64,000 nt of DNA, from contig NZ_JMME01000015.1 of assembly GCF_000686945.1 (NCBI RefSeq), forward strand, positions 1-64,000, read 5' to 3'. A model generated the notes under the pieces. The model saw only the letters and a list, made by a program, of their open reading frames with translations, was not told where the DNA came from and did no database searches. Position 1 is the stretch's first letter. Each line of letters begins with the position of its first letter. This stretch comes from Selenomonas sp. AE3005 (GTDB taxonomy: Bacteria; Bacillota; Negativicutes; Selenomonadales; Selenomonadaceae). Made by a program: the position numbers and the translations under genes. Below are positions 24,755-36,808 of the stretch, one piece after another.

Positions 24755-25995
24755 AACATGCGGATACAATCGTGATTGGCAGCGGCCTGGCCGGCCTGAT
24801 GGCCGCTTTGGTCAGCGCCAATCAGCGCCAGCAGGTAATGCTGCTCACCGCCGGGGCCGGTTCGCTTACCCTGAACAGCGGTGTCATTGACATATTGGGT
24901 TATGACGAAAATCACAATTATGTAGAGTGCCCCCGGGAGGCTATGGCCAGCCTGCCGCAGGAACACCCCTATCAGAAAATCGGCGTGGCCAATGTGGAAA
25001 AAGCCGTGGAGTTTTTCCTGGATTTTACCCGTGATTACGGTTTTCCGTACCATGGTTCGCTGGACCATCAGTTGCTGGTGCCCACGGCTGTGGGCACGTT
25101 GAAACCCACCTGCCTGGCACCACGCTGTCTGGACGGTACCAGCCTGCATGGCGAGGAACAGATTGTCATTGTCGGGATAAAAGGGCTGAAAGATTTTTAT
25201 GGCAATATCCTGCAGGAGAACCTGCGCCGCTCGCTGGACGGCAGGACGGAGTTCCCGGTAGTAGAGGTGGAAACGCCCCTGCAGGGCGGACGTGATATAA
25301 CGACACTTGACGTAGCACGCTGGCTTGATACAGAGGACGGCAGAAACTCGCTTGTCCGGCAGTTAAAGCCCTATGTTAAGTCAGACAGCACGGTATTTAT
25401 CGTGCCGCAGATTCTGGGCACCAGAGGGCAGGAATGTGCCGCTGCCCTCCACGAACTGCTGGGGGCAGAATTGCTGGAAACCACCTGCCTGCCGCCGTCG
25501 GTCAACGGCCTGCGCCTGCAGAAAATGTTGAAACAGGCATTGAAGGACCTGAATGTGGAAATTGTGGAGAATACCAAAGTCCTCCGGGCGGTCAGCGATG
25601 GCCAAAGGGTAAAAGGTGTTGTGGCCAAGGCGTCCATTCGGGAAAAGACATATTATGCGGATAAATTCATTCTGGCTACCGGTGGCCTGTACAGCGGCGG
25701 CATTACGGTAAGGGAATTTGACAAGCCGCAGGAAACTGTTTTTGACCTGCCGGTATATAGCGAGGCCGAGGAAGAAAACTGGAGCAATGAGGAACTGTTT
25801 GGCGACAAGGCGCAAGGCTTTGCCAAGACCGGTGTGCGGACGGACAGCTCCCTGCGCCCGGTAGATGCGGATAACCGGCTCGTTTACGAAAATGTGTATG
25901 TGGCAGGCAGAAATCTGGGCGGTTATGATTTTTGCTTTGAACATTCCGGCAACGGTGTGGCACTGGCCTCGGCCTATAAAGCCGCAATGTTGTGA
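24751..25995 (+). CDS. glpB: Anaerobic glycerol-3-phosphate dehydrogenase subunit B
   Basis: A 414-residue flavoprotein subunit (probably FMN) with an N-terminal dinucleotide-binding fold (DTIVIGSGLAGLMAALVSA) and the C-terminal NVYVAGRNLGGYD segment typical of GlpB. It works in the membrane-associated GlpABC complex, passing electrons from GlpA toward GlpC and the quinone pool. The start overlaps the glpA stop by four bases. Confidence 0.93.
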   Translation: MKHADTIVIGSGLAGLMAALVSANQRQQVMLLTAGAGSLTLNSGVIDILGYDENHNYVECPREAMASLPQEHPYQKIGVANVEKAVEFFLDFTRDYGFPYHGSLDHQLLVPTAVGTLKPTCLAPRCLDGTSLHGEEQIVIVGIKGLKDFYGNILQENLRRSLDGRTEFPVVEVETPLQGGRDITTLDVARWLDTEDGRNSLVRQLKPYVKSDSTVFIVPQILGTRGQECAAALHELLGAELLETTCLPPSVNGLRLQKMLKQALKDLNVEIVENTKVLRAVSDGQRVKGVVAKASIREKTYYADKFILATGGLYSGGITVREFDKPQETVFDLPVYSEAEEENWSNEELFGDKAQGFAKTGVRTDSSLRPVDADNRLVYENVYVAGRNLGGYDFCFEHSGNGVALASAYKAAML

Positions 25996-26011
25996 GGAAG
26001 GGAGATAGGCG

Positions 26012-28763
<2,752 letters not shown>

Positions 28764-28810
28764 CTGCCTGCCGCCGGCTGTATAAGCATTGGGCAGAAAG
28801 AAGGAATATA

Positions 28811-29548
28811 ATGGTAACAGGTTCGGAAAACTTGCTGGGCGAGTTTATGGGCACGCTTGTCCTGATTGTTTTTGGCTGTGGTGTTTGCGCCAATATGTCA
28901 CTGACTAAATCCAAGGGACAGGGCGGCGGCTGGATTTGTATAGCCGCCGGCTGGGGCTTTGCCGTTACCCTGGGCGTGTTTACGGCAACAACGCTGGGGG
29001 CGCCGCAGGGCGATTTAAATCCGGCTGTAACTCTGGCGAAAATGCTGGCCGGCATATATAGTTTTTCCCAGTTTATAACTACAGCGCTGGTGCAGCTGCT
29101 GGGGGCTATGGCCGGCGCGGCTGTCGTATGGCTGGCTTATCTGCCACACTGGCAGGCAACGAAAGACCCGGCCGTAAAACTCGGCGTGTTTGCTACAGCT
29201 CCGGCTATCCGCAATACCTGGGCCAATTTCCTCTGTGAGGCTATCGCCACGTTTTTCCTGATGTTCATCATCTGGATGATATTTTCCCAGCCTGTCGGCA
29301 ATCTCGTTCCGGGCTATGGGCCGTACATTGTCGGTGTCCTTATCTGGGCCCTGGGACTATCCCTGGGCGGCCCTACCGGCTACGCTATAAACCCGGCCCG
29401 CGACCTGGGGCCGCGCCTGGCGCATGCCATTCTGCCGATTGCCGGCAAGGGCAGCTCTGACTGGGGCTATGCATTAATTCCGGTTGCTGCGCCGCTCTGC
29501 GGTGCGCTGGCAGCCTATCTTGTGGCTGCGTGCTGCGGCGTGCTTTAA
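28811..29548 (+). CDS. glpF: Glycerol facilitator (aquaglyceroporin)
   Basis: A 245-residue inner-membrane channel of the MIP family that admits glycerol. The two pore motifs are NPAVTLAKM (first half) and NPARDLGPRL (second half); the Asp after the second motif (NPARD) is the mark of a glycerol channel. Six membrane segments are visible. It is the last gene of the glp operon, with repeat copy C directly after it. Confidence 0.95.
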   Translation: MVTGSENLLGEFMGTLVLIVFGCGVCANMSLTKSKGQGGGWICIAAGWGFAVTLGVFTATTLGAPQGDLNPAVTLAKMLAGIYSFSQFITTALVQLLGAMAGAAVVWLAYLPHWQATKDPAVKLGVFATAPAIRNTWANFLCEAIATFFLMFIIWMIFSQPVGNLVPGYGPYIVGVLIWALGLSLGGPTGYAINPARDLGPRLAHAILPIAGKGSSDWGYALIPVAAPLCGALAAYLVAACCGVL

Positions 29549-29560
29549 GATCGCCGCGTT

Positions 29561-29724
29561 TTATAACGCCGTTGTTCCAGTTTTGCCATAGGCAAAACTT
29601 CCTCTTGGCGTTTCCCTAAAGGACTAGCTTCGCTTCGCAACGAGGCGGGAGATATGCTCGCCGCCTGTTTTGGTATTCGTGCCCCCACCTGCTGAGGTGG
29701 GAGACATTTTCTTGCCTCGTTATA
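29561..29724 (+). repeat. 165-bp interspersed repeat, copy C
   Basis: Starts TTATAACGCCGTTGTTCC and ends CCTCGTTATA; nearly identical to copy D through most of its length. Located between glpF and rpiB, in the same orientation as all other copies. Confidence 0.95.
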
Positions 29725-29830
29725 CGAAAAATTTCACATTTAGAAGTTATGAGCATATCAATTTTTGGTATGCTTTTTCTTCTGGTTGTGCTAAAATGTA
29801 CAATAGTATGTAAGAAAGGCGGTATTGCTG

Positions 29831-30271
29831 ATGAAAATTACTATTGGCAGCGACCATGGTGCTGTACAGCTCAAGGAAGAAGTGAAGATGGTACTCAAGG
29901 AATACGGGGACATCGAAGTAACTGATGTCGGCACCTTTGGGACTGAATCGGTTGATTATCCTGACATTGCGGAAAAGGTTTGCGGTGATGTAGTGGCAGG
30001 CAAGGCTGACAGAGGCATCGTACTCTGTGGCACTGGCATTGGCATTTCCATTGCCAGCAACAAGATTAAGGGTATCCGCTGTGCGCTGTGCAATGATGTG
30101 TATTCGGCCAAGATGTGCCGTCAGCACAACAATGCCAACGTACTGGCTATGGGCGGCCGGGTTACGGGCTTTGGCCCTGCCGGGGAAATCGTCCGGGCAT
30201 TCGTGGAAACGAATTTTGAAGGCGGCCGTCATGAGCGCCGGGTAAATAAAATCATGGCACTGGAAAAATAA
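29831..30271 (+). CDS. rpiB: Ribose-5-phosphate isomerase B
   Basis: A 146-residue isomerase of the RpiB/LacAB family, interconverting ribose-5-phosphate and ribulose-5-phosphate. Conserved segments GSDHGAVQLKE (residues 7-17), GIVLCGTGIGISI with the catalytic cysteine, and RQHNNANVLAMGGR are all present. AAAGGCGG precedes the ATG; an in-frame TTG at 29825 is less likely. Confidence 0.96.
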   Translation: MKITIGSDHGAVQLKEEVKMVLKEYGDIEVTDVGTFGTESVDYPDIAEKVCGDVVAGKADRGIVLCGTGIGISIASNKIKGIRCALCNDVYSAKMCRQHNNANVLAMGGRVTGFGPAGEIVRAFVETNFEGGRHERRVNKIMALEK

Positions 30272-30353
30272 AAATAGCAAGGCAAAGTTAGGTAGTGAGT
30301 AAGTAGGTTTATTTTCTGAATTGAGTCCTGTGAGGCTCGAAGGAGGCATCTGC

Positions 30354-31607
30354 ATGAATCTTATGGAAGTACTGAAACAGTCTGACCCCGAAGTAGCAAA
30401 AGAGCTGGATAACGAGCTGAATCGCCAGCGCGGCAAACTGGAACTTATCGCCTCGGAAAACATTGTCAGCCCGGCGGTTTTGGCTGCACAGGGGAGTGTG
30501 CTGACCAACAAGTACGCCGAAGGTTATCCTGGCAAACGCTATTATGGCGGCTGCGAGTTTGTAGATGTCGTGGAACAGCTGGCCATTGACCGGGCCAAGA
30601 AATTGTTTGGCGCAGAATACGCCAACGTCCAGCCTCATTCCGGCGCACAGGCCAATATGGCGGTGTTCTTTGCCCTGCTCTCGCCTGGTGACACGGTGAT
30701 GGGCATGAACCTCAACGATGGCGGCCACTTGACGCATGGTTCCCCGGTCAATATGTCCGGCAAGTATTTTAACATCGTGCCTTACGGTGTGGATAAGGAA
30801 ACGGAAACCATTGACTATGACGCTCTGGCTAAGCAGGCGCAGGAATGCAAACCGAAACTCATTGTGGCCGGGGCCTCGGCTTATGCCCGTACGTTGGATT
30901 TCCCGCGGCTGGCGGAAATTGCGCATGGCGTCGGGGCATACCTGATGGTGGATATTGCCCATATTGCCGGGCTGGTAGCCGCCGGTGAGCACCCGAGCCC
31001 CATTCCTTATGCGGATGTGGTGACCACTACTACACATAAGACCTTGCGCGGCCCGCGCGGCGGCCTGATTCTGTGCCGTGATGCCGAATTTGGCAAGCAG
31101 TTCAACAAGGCGGTATTCCCGGGGATTCAGGGCGGCCCCCTGATGCACGTTATTGCGGCCAAGGCCGTGGCTTTGGGTGAGGCTTTGCAGCCGGAATTCA
31201 AGGAATACGCCCGTCAGGTGGTAAAAAATGCGGCAGTTCTCGCGAAAACTTTGCAGGAGGAGGGGTTCCGCATTGTGTCCGGCGGTACGGACAATCACCT
31301 GATGCTGGTGGATTTGACCAATAAGGGTATCACCGGCAAAATTGCCCAGACGGTGCTGGATGAGGTAAATATTACCGCCAACCGCAACACGATTCCCTTT
31401 GAGCCGCTGTCACCTTTCGTGACCAGCGGTCTGCGCCTGGGTACGCCGGCCCTCACTACGCGCGGCTTTAAAGAGGCTGACTTGCAGGAAGTCGGCAAAA
31501 TCATCGCGCTTGTTCTCAGCGATGTGGAAAATGAGGAAAAGAAAGCAGAGGCACGCCAGCGTGTAGCTGCTTTGTGCAAAAAGTATCCGCTTTATGCAGA
31601 GATGTAA
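30354..31607 (+). CDS. glyA: Serine hydroxymethyltransferase
   Basis: A 417-residue PLP enzyme that converts serine and tetrahydrofolate to glycine and methylene-THF. The PLP lysine lies in [13 protein letters not shown], and the N-terminal [15 protein letters not shown] motif is intact. AAGGAGG is eight bases before the ATG; an upstream in-frame start at 30321 lies before the RBS. The rpiB-glyA-upp order is common in Firmicutes. Confidence 0.98.
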   Translation: MNLMEVLKQSDPEVAKELDNELNRQRGKLELIASENIVSPAVLAAQGSVLTNKYAEGYPGKRYYGGCEFVDVVEQLAIDRAKKLFGAEYANVQPHSGAQANMAVFFALLSPGDTVMGMNLNDGGHLTHGSPVNMSGKYFNIVPYGVDKETETIDYDALAKQAQECKPKLIVAGASAYARTLDFPRLAEIAHGVGAYLMVDIAHIAGLVAAGEHPSPIPYADVVTTTTHKTLRGPRGGLILCRDAEFGKQFNKAVFPGIQGGPLMHVIAAKAVALGEALQPEFKEYARQVVKNAAVLAKTLQEEGFRIVSGGTDNHLMLVDLTNKGITGKIAQTVLDEVNITANRNTIPFEPLSPFVTSGLRLGTPALTTRGFKEADLQEVGKIIALVLSDVENEEKKAEARQRVAALCKKYPLYAEM

Positions 31608-31619
31608 AGGAGAAAGAAA

Positions 31620-32258
31620 ATGTCTGATAAGCTTAATGTAAATTTGATTGACCATCCCTTAATTCAGCATAAACTCACGATGATGCGCCAGAAGGACACG
31701 GGCACGAAGGATTTCCGTGAGCTGTTGGAAGAAATTGCCATGCTCATGACCTATGAAATCACGCGTGATTTCCCGTTGAAGGAGATTGAAATTGAAACGC
31801 CTGTAGCTAAGTGCAAGGCTAATGTGCTGTCCGGCAAAAAAGTGGGCGTAATTCCCATTCTGCGTGCCGGCCTGGGCATGCTGAACGGCGTAGTCAACAT
31901 GATTCCGGCTGCCCGTGTAGGTCATGTGGGCATGTACCGTGACCCCAAGACGCTGAAACCGGTGGAATACTACTGCAAGCTGCCAGGTGACGTGGCCGAA
32001 CGTACGCTGATTGTGGTTGACCCCATGCTGGCAACCGGCGGCAGTGCAGCAGCAGCTCTCTCCCTGCTGAAAGAAAAGGGCGCGACCAGCCTGACGCTCA
32101 TGTGTCTGGTGGCTGCACCGGAGGGGATTAAGGCCATTAACGAGGCTCATCCGGATGTGCCTGTTTATGTGGCCGCTATTGATGAAAAGCTCAACGAAAA
32201 GGGCTATATTGTGCCGGGCCTCGGTGACGCAGGCGATAGAATTTTCGGCACACTGTAA
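31620..32258 (+). CDS. upp: Uracil phosphoribosyltransferase
   Basis: A 212-residue salvage enzyme that makes UMP from uracil and PRPP. The PRPP loop is [16 protein letters not shown] (about residues 125-140) and the uracil-binding C-terminal segment [17 protein letters not shown] is present. AAAGGAGAAAG precedes the start; 12 bases after glyA. Confidence 0.98.
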   Translation: MSDKLNVNLIDHPLIQHKLTMMRQKDTGTKDFRELLEEIAMLMTYEITRDFPLKEIEIETPVAKCKANVLSGKKVGVIPILRAGLGMLNGVVNMIPAARVGHVGMYRDPKTLKPVEYYCKLPGDVAERTLIVVDPMLATGGSAAAALSLLKEKGATSLTLMCLVAAPEGIKAINEAHPDVPVYVAAIDEKLNEKGYIVPGLGDAGDRIFGTL

Positions 32259-32278
32259 TAAAAAGGTGGAAAGTAATT

Positions 32279-33385
32279 TTGAGTAATTTAGAAGTAGGTA
32301 TTGTGGGCCTGCCCAACGTGGGCAAGAGCACCCTCTTTAATGCCATCACTAAGGCCGGAGCAGAGGCGGCCAATTTCCCGTTCTGCACCATTGAACCTAA
32401 TGTGGGCGTGGTAGCTGTTCCTGATGAACGCTTGAATGTCCTGCATGAGATGTATGATTCCAAGAAAACCACGCCGGCGTCTGTCCGTTTTGTGGACATT
32501 GCCGGCCTGGTTAAGGGCGCTGCCAATGGCGAAGGCCTGGGCAACAAGTTCCTGGAACACATTCGTCAGGTGGACGCAGTGGCACATGTGGTGCGCTGCT
32601 TTGAAGATGCCAATATCACCCATGTGGAAGGCGGCGTTGACCCTCTCCGTGATATCGACATCATTCAGACGGAATTGTGCCTGGCTGACCTCGAAGTGGT
32701 GGAAAAGCGCATTATGCGCCTGGCCAAAATCGCCAAATCCGGCAATAAGGAGGCCAAGGTAGAGGATGAAATCCTCCGCAGAATTAAAGAGAGCCTCGAT
32801 AATGGCAAGCCGGCCCGGCAGGTGGAACTTTCCGCTGATGACCTGGAAATGATTAAGGACATCAACCTGCTGACCTTAAAGCCTACCCTCTATGTGGCTA
32901 ATGTAGCTGAAGATGAGGTGGCTACGGCTTTTGAGGAAAATGCCTATGTGCAGAAGGTTAAGGAATTTGCCAAGGCCGAAAATGCTGAGGTAGTGGCTAT
33001 TTCTGCCCGTGTGGAGGCGGAAATTGCTGAACTTGACCCGGAAGAGGCCAAGGCGTTCCTGGAGGACCTGGGCGAAACGGAAAGCGGTCTGGACCGTTTG
33101 ATAAAAGCCGCTTTTGACCTGTTGGGACTGCAGACTTTCCTGACCGCCGGCCCTGACGAATGCCGTGCCTGGACTATCACCAAGGGCACCACGGCTCCGA
33201 AGGCCGCTGGCAAGATTCACACGGACTTTGAGCGTGGCTTTATCCGCGCGGAAATCGTCAATTATGACGACCTCGTGGCTAACGGCAGTGTGGCCGCTGC
33301 CCGGGAAAAAGGCCAGGTGCGTGTGGAAGGCAAGGATTACGTCATGCAGGACGGTGACGTGGTTAATTTCCGCTTTAATGTATAA
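32279..33385 (+). CDS. ychF: Ribosome-binding ATPase YchF (Obg family)
   Basis: A 368-residue P-loop protein. Walker A is GLPNVGKST (residues 10-18) and the switch region has VDIAGLVKGA. The C-terminal TGS domain carries TAGPDECRAWTITKGTTAP. YchF binds ribosomes and prefers ATP to GTP. The start is TTG at 32279; no ATG occurs between the upp stop and the conserved N-terminus. A terminator follows at 33425. Confidence 0.96.
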   Translation: MSNLEVGIVGLPNVGKSTLFNAITKAGAEAANFPFCTIEPNVGVVAVPDERLNVLHEMYDSKKTTPASVRFVDIAGLVKGAANGEGLGNKFLEHIRQVDAVAHVVRCFEDANITHVEGGVDPLRDIDIIQTELCLADLEVVEKRIMRLAKIAKSGNKEAKVEDEILRRIKESLDNGKPARQVELSADDLEMIKDINLLTLKPTLYVANVAEDEVATAFEENAYVQKVKEFAKAENAEVVAISARVEAEIAELDPEEAKAFLEDLGETESGLDRLIKAAFDLLGLQTFLTAGPDECRAWTITKGTTAPKAAGKIHTDFERGFIRAEIVNYDDLVANGSVAAAREKGQVRVEGKDYVMQDGDVVNFRFNV

Positions 33386-33424
33386 GCAAATACAAAATGG
33401 GTTGTTGAAGGAATTTTAACAACT

Positions 33425-33455
33425 AAAAAAGACCGTTGAACCAACGGTCTTTTTA
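33425..33455 (+). terminator. Terminator after ychF
   Basis: AAAAAAGACCGTTG and CAACGGTCTTTTT with a four-base loop. Confidence 0.95.
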
Positions 33456-33517
33456 TATAAGCTGCAGTTTGTAAATGAGTTCTTAAAAGTATTCCGTTCA
33501 TACGTGCATGGGGTTCA

Positions 33518-33697
33518 CGGGGGAGTAATTTTTCTGCCTCCGCTAAACGACACACCTCGGAAAATATCATTGTCCAGTTACCTGCGCCGGGCAGGCCAAC
33601 GGCGCTCCTTTCAGCGTAGTTGTTTAGCTGCGCCACACAGTGTGCCGGCCTTCGCTGCGCTCAGGCTGTCGCTCCCCGCATAAAAATCACTCCCCCG
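33518..33697. repeat. Giant nested palindrome P4 (degenerate)
   Basis: Outer arms CGGGGGAGTAATTTTT at 33518-33533 and AAAAATCACTCCCCCG at 33682-33697 (one mismatch). The interior pairs less well than in P1-P3 but holds the shared core TTCGCTGCGCTC at 33651-33662, closed by GGCC/GGC. No gene is visible in 33386-34061 apart from P4 and P5. Confidence 0.75.
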
Positions 33698-33817
33698 TTC
33701 GCCCCCGGCAGCAATCTATAAAATTGCCACGAATTCGTTGCTCCCGTTACAAGAACATCGATGTACTTGCGGCTTATCGCCGAGAAAGAACCAATTTGCA
33801 CATACGTGGCTTAGGGC

Positions 33818-34002
33818 GGAGGTGGTGATGCTTTTCGCAGTGGAACGACTGTCCGAACGCAGTGAGGACTGGCCCACAAACAACAGTCCCTGGATACTGA
33901 GATGAACAATCGCGCCGACTGCTTGCCGGCGCATGCAGCTAAAAAGTTCATATTTTTGCTGGTGGGTCATTCAGTGCAACAGCGAAAAGTATTACCACCT
34001 CC
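33818..34002. repeat. Giant nested palindrome P5 (degenerate)
   Basis: Outer arms at 33818-33838 and 33982-34002 pair over 21 bases with two mismatches. Core GAACGCAGTGAG at 33855-33866 (reverse orientation) sits in a small hairpin GTCC...GGAC. Inner stems are partly eroded. Confidence 0.75.
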
Positions 34003-34061
34003 ACCCCACTGCGCTGTATCAAAAAAATTAGCACGAATTGACTTGTCAAAAGGCAATTTAT

Positions 34062-34853
34062 CTAGATGTTAAAATTATATAGTTGCGGCCGGCGGTCGTG
34101 GAATACATTAAGGGCTTTCTTTATGCCGGCCTGGGCGGTTAAATCCAGGGGGGAGCACAGGATGGTTTCTTCGCTGGCGGCCTCTGTGAGAATTTCGCCC
34201 CACGGGTCGATGATAGCGGAGTGGCCGGCCAGTTGCTGCTGGCTGCCGTCAAGGCCGGCGGCGTTGCAGGCGGCGATAAAGATTTGGTTTTCAATGGCGC
34301 GGGCTTGCAGCAGTATCTGCCAGTGACGGAGGCGTTTTAACGGCCAGGCGGCTGGGATAAACAGCACTTGTATACCCGACAAGGCCAGACTGCGGCATAG
34401 TTCGGGAAAGCGCAGGTCATAGCAGACGGCTACGCCGCATTTGGTGCCGGCGAGATTAAAGGTTACGAGCTTATTGCCGGGCGTAAAGGCCCGGTGTTCG
34501 TCACTAGGGGTAAAGAGGTGCGTCTTGTCGTAGCTGGCTGCCAGCTGCCCGTCGCGCTGAAAAACATAGCAGGTATTAAATATCTTCCCCTGGTGGGAAC
34601 GGGCGACGGTGCCGCCGACGATGTTTACCTGATAATTCAGGGCAAGCCGGCTGAGAAGTGACTGCACCTGTTCCCCTTCCACATCGGCGTAATCCGTAAT
34701 GGGCTGGGGATAAAAGCCTTGCAGCCATAATTCCGGCAGCAGCAGTACATCGGGACGATTTTCCATAGCCTGGGCTGCCAGGCGGTGGAGGGTGGCGATA
34801 TTCTGCTCCGGCTCTCCCAAAACAACCTGCATTTGCAAAATCGCGGCTTTCAT
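34062..34853 (-). CDS. Carbon-nitrogen hydrolase, nitrilase/omega-amidase family
   Basis: A 263-residue cytoplasmic amidase. The catalytic triad is visible: Glu in LLLPELWLQG (about residue 41), Lys in YDKTHLF (about 109), Cys in CGVAVCYDLRFPEL (about 144). It resembles omega-amidase/Nit2-type enzymes that deaminate alpha-keto acid amides, but the specificity is inferred. GGAGG stands before the ATG. It is divergent from the DUF951 gene. Confidence 0.92.
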   Translation of the reverse strand: MKAAILQMQVVLGEPEQNIATLHRLAAQAMENRPDVLLLPELWLQGFYPQPITDYADVEGEQVQSLLSRLALNYQVNIVGGTVARSHQGKIFNTCYVFQRDGQLAASYDKTHLFTPSDEHRAFTPGNKLVTFNLAGTKCGVAVCYDLRFPELCRSLALSGIQVLFIPAAWPLKRLRHWQILLQARAIENQIFIAACNAAGLDGSQQQLAGHSAIIDPWGEILTEAASEETILCSPLDLTAQAGIKKALNVFHDRRPQLYNFNI

Positions 34854-34883
34854 AAGTCAACCTCCCGTAGAAAGGAACAGCGT

Positions 34884-35072
34884 ATGGACAAAATAACGTA
34901 TGAACTGGGCGACATCGTACGCCTGAAAAAACAGCACCCCTGTGGCAGCCACGAATGGGAAATCCTGCGGACGGGCATGGACTTCCGGCTGAAATGTCAG
35001 GGCTGCGGTCATCTCATTCTCATTCCCCGGACGAAATTTGAAAAAATGGTGCGGGGCAAGGTAGAAAAGTAA
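34884..35072 (+). CDS. DUF951 family small protein
   Basis: A 62-residue protein of a family conserved in Firmicutes (YyzM-like), recognised by LGDIVRLKKQHPCGSHEWE and CQGCGHLILIPR. The cysteines and histidine suggest metal binding. Its function is not established. AAAGGAA precedes the ATG at 34884. Confidence 0.92.
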   Translation: MDKITYELGDIVRLKKQHPCGSHEWEILRTGMDFRLKCQGCGHLILIPRTKFEKMVRGKVEK

Positions 35073-35092
35073 ACCGCCCCGAAGGGCGGTTT
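35071..35092. terminator. Bidirectional terminator between convergent genes
   Basis: AAACCGCCC and GGGCGGTTT around CGAA; it overlaps the DUF951 stop codon and ends just before the convergent stop at 35095. Confidence 0.8.
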
Positions 35093-35094
35093 AA

Positions 35095-35421
35095 TCAGCC
35101 AAAGAACTGGTAGTATAAAGAAATGAGGAACATGGCTACGGCCAGACCCATGGCGCCGAGGCTGGCGCTGTTGAGGTAAGCCCGGACATTATCGGACACC
35201 TTGGCATGACGATACAGGTAAGTCAAGGTCAGGGACAGCGTCAGCAGCAGGTACATGGCCCGGTTGGTATTGTCAAAATGCTCCCAGCCAAACATGGCAA
35301 TCACGAAGGTAAAACAAATCATAATCAGCAGGAAGTAGTCGCGGCCAATCTTGGGCTGTGATTCCTGTTTTACTGCCTTCGGATGCAGTTTGTTTTGCAA
35401 TTTCTTGTATTGTTTGGACAT
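35095..35421 (-). CDS. Small three-helix membrane protein, unknown function
   Basis: A 108-residue protein with a charged N-terminus and three hydrophobic segments (about residues 29-45, 55-70 and 86-105). No family is recognised. Its start lies near a terminator hairpin that separates it from the divergent regulator at 35614. Confidence 0.65.
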   Translation of the reverse strand: MSKQYKKLQNKLHPKAVKQESQPKIGRDYFLLIMICFTFVIAMFGWEHFDNTNRAMYLLLTLSLTLTYLYRHAKVSDNVRAYLNSASLGAMGLAVAMFLISLYYQFFG

Positions 35422-35449
35422 ATAAAGAACTCCTATCTGAAAAAATAAT

Positions 35450-35487
35450 AAAAAACCATCTCTAGTATATCATAGAGATGGTTTTTT
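35450..35487. terminator. Symmetric terminator-like hairpin between divergent genes
   Basis: AAAAAACCATCTCTA and TAGAGATGGTTTTTT around a short loop. It lies upstream of both neighbours, so it may insulate them from each other rather than end either transcript. Confidence 0.8.
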
Positions 35488-35546
35488 GAATATAAGTTTT
35501 AGTTTTGCCAGCCTCAATTATATTTTGCAAATGTCACAAAAATGAC

Positions 35547-35585
35547 TTGTCAAATTTTTGACTATGTGTTACACTTTATGTGTAA
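35547..35585 (+). promoter_or_regulatory. Promoter with two operator-like palindromes before the ImmR-like gene
   Basis: TTGTCA at 35547-35552, 17 bases, TACACT at 35570-35575. GTCAAATTTTTGAC (35549-35562) overlaps the -35 box and TTACACTTTATGTGTAA (35569-35585) covers the -10 box. Both are perfect palindromes apart from their centres, as expected for self-repression by the XRE protein. Confidence 0.65.
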
Positions 35586-35613
35586 GTTGATTTCACAAAG
35601 GAGCTGGGAGTCT

Positions 35614-36009
35614 ATGAAGTTTGCAGAGAAAATCCGGCAGCTGCGCTGGCAAAAGGGCCTCAGCCAGGAGGCCGTGGCCAAGGCCATTGGCGTTACCAGA
35701 CGCACCTATATTTCCTATGAAAATGATGGCCGTTATCCCAAGTACAGAGAGCGTTACGCTCAGCTGGCAGAAGTTTTCGGGGTGGATATCAATTATCTGT
35801 ACACGGAAAATGAGGATTTTGTCAGTCAGGCGGGGCGAAAGTACGGAGCCAAGGGCATGAAACAGGCGACGGCCCTGGTCAGTGAATTATCGGGATTATT
35901 TGCCGGTGGGGAGCTGACCGAGGAAGACAGGGATGCGGTTATGCAGTCGTTACAGGAGGCTTACTGGCTCGCAAAAAAGGAAAATAGGAAGTATAGGCGC
36001 AGTGATTAG
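35614..36009 (+). CDS. XRE family regulator (ImmR-like)
   Basis: A 131-residue protein with an N-terminal Cro/CI helix-turn-helix (LSQEAVAKAIGVTRRTYISYEN, split as LSQEAVAKAIGV and TRRTYISYEN, residues 21-42) and a helical C-terminal half. AAGGAG stands before the ATG at 35614. It is followed after ten bases by an ImmA/IrrE metallopeptidase, the partner arrangement of ImmR-ImmA, in which the peptidase cleaves the repressor. Palindromes at its promoter suggest autoregulation. No prophage or ICE genes lie nearby. Confidence 0.85.
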   Translation: MKFAEKIRQLRWQKGLSQEAVAKAIGVTRRTYISYENDGRYPKYRERYAQLAEVFGVDINYLYTENEDFVSQAGRKYGAKGMKQATALVSELSGLFAGGELTEEDRDAVMQSLQEAYWLAKKENRKYRRSD

Positions 36010-36019
36010 GGGTGAGTGA

Positions 36020-36541
36020 ATGAATGCAGAGTGGTGCCACAGCCGTGCCAAGGAGCTGGTACGGCTGGCCGGTTCCCGTGATATGCAGAGGATTGCCCGG
36101 GAACTGAATATCAAGGTTTTGTATAATGATAATTTTACCAATCTTTTAGGTATGTATTTTTGCAAGTGGCGCAACCGGTTTATTTTTCTTAATTCCAATC
36201 TTGATGATATATGGCTGAATATGGTTTTGGCGCATGAAATCGGTCATGACCAGCTGCACCGCGACCTGGCCAAGGAATCCCAGCTGCATGAGTTCGAGTT
36301 GTTTCGGCTGAACAGCCGGGTGGAATATGAGGCTAATGCCTTTGCGGCCCATCTGTTGATGGACAGCGATGAAGTATATGCGGAGATAAAAGAAGGCTGT
36401 GATGAGTTTTCGCTGGCCAGAAAAATGAATTGTAATATCAACCTGGCCCTGGTAAAGCTGCAGGAAATGGCCAAGCTGGGCTATGATATCCGTCCCAGTG
36501 GTGCCAGTGACAGCCAGTTCTTTCGCCGGATTCATGTATGA
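36020..36541 (+). CDS. ImmA/IrrE family metallo-endopeptidase
   Basis: A 173-residue zinc protease of the COG2856 type. The catalytic motif is HEIGHDQLH (about residues 73-81), with a downstream acidic ligand likely in EYEANAFAAHLLM. By family knowledge it should cleave its cognate XRE repressor after a signal such as DNA damage. It is followed by a small membrane protein gene 27 bases later. Confidence 0.88.
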   Translation: MNAEWCHSRAKELVRLAGSRDMQRIARELNIKVLYNDNFTNLLGMYFCKWRNRFIFLNSNLDDIWLNMVLAHEIGHDQLHRDLAKESQLHEFELFRLNSRVEYEANAFAAHLLMDSDEVYAEIKEGCDEFSLARKMNCNINLALVKLQEMAKLGYDIRPSGASDSQFFRRIHV

Positions 36542-36568
36542 TGATTTATTTATAGGGAGGCAGGAAAT

Positions 36569-36763
36569 ATGTTAAATGCTATCATAAATTTTGAGGTTAT
36601 CTTAAATATTGCACTTATTCTTTTGGTAGTTTGCCTGTCGTGTTATATTGCTGTGCAGGGACAGCGCCTGCGCCGTTATGAGCAGAGAACGGAGAAAATG
36701 CACCTGCGCTTAAGATGGGCGGAGAGAAAGCAGGCTTTGGAAAAGCAAAGGCTGGCCGCTTAG
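36569..36763 (+). CDS. Small single-pass membrane protein in the ImmR-ImmA operon
   Basis: A 64-residue protein: one membrane helix (VILNIALILLVVCLSCYIAV, residues 10-29) and then a strongly basic amphipathic helix (RLRRYEQRTEKMHLRLRWAERK). No homologue recognised. GGGAGG precedes the ATG. Its place as third gene makes it a candidate effector or sensor of the two upstream proteins. Confidence 0.7.
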   Translation: MLNAIINFEVILNIALILLVVCLSCYIAVQGQRLRRYEQRTEKMHLRLRWAERKQALEKQRLAA

Positions 36764-36808
36764 TTTTGTGAGTTTGGGCTTGTGAAATATCATATAGGGT
36801 AAGAGGAA

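Noticed and set aside
30272-30353. Riboswitch before glyA
   Set aside because: The 80-base gap shows no glycine, folate or ZTP aptamer signatures.
35614-36763. Prophage or ICE around the ImmR-ImmA-like genes
   Set aside because: Flanking genes are ordinary chromosomal genes and there is no integrase, structural gene or attachment-site duplication in view.
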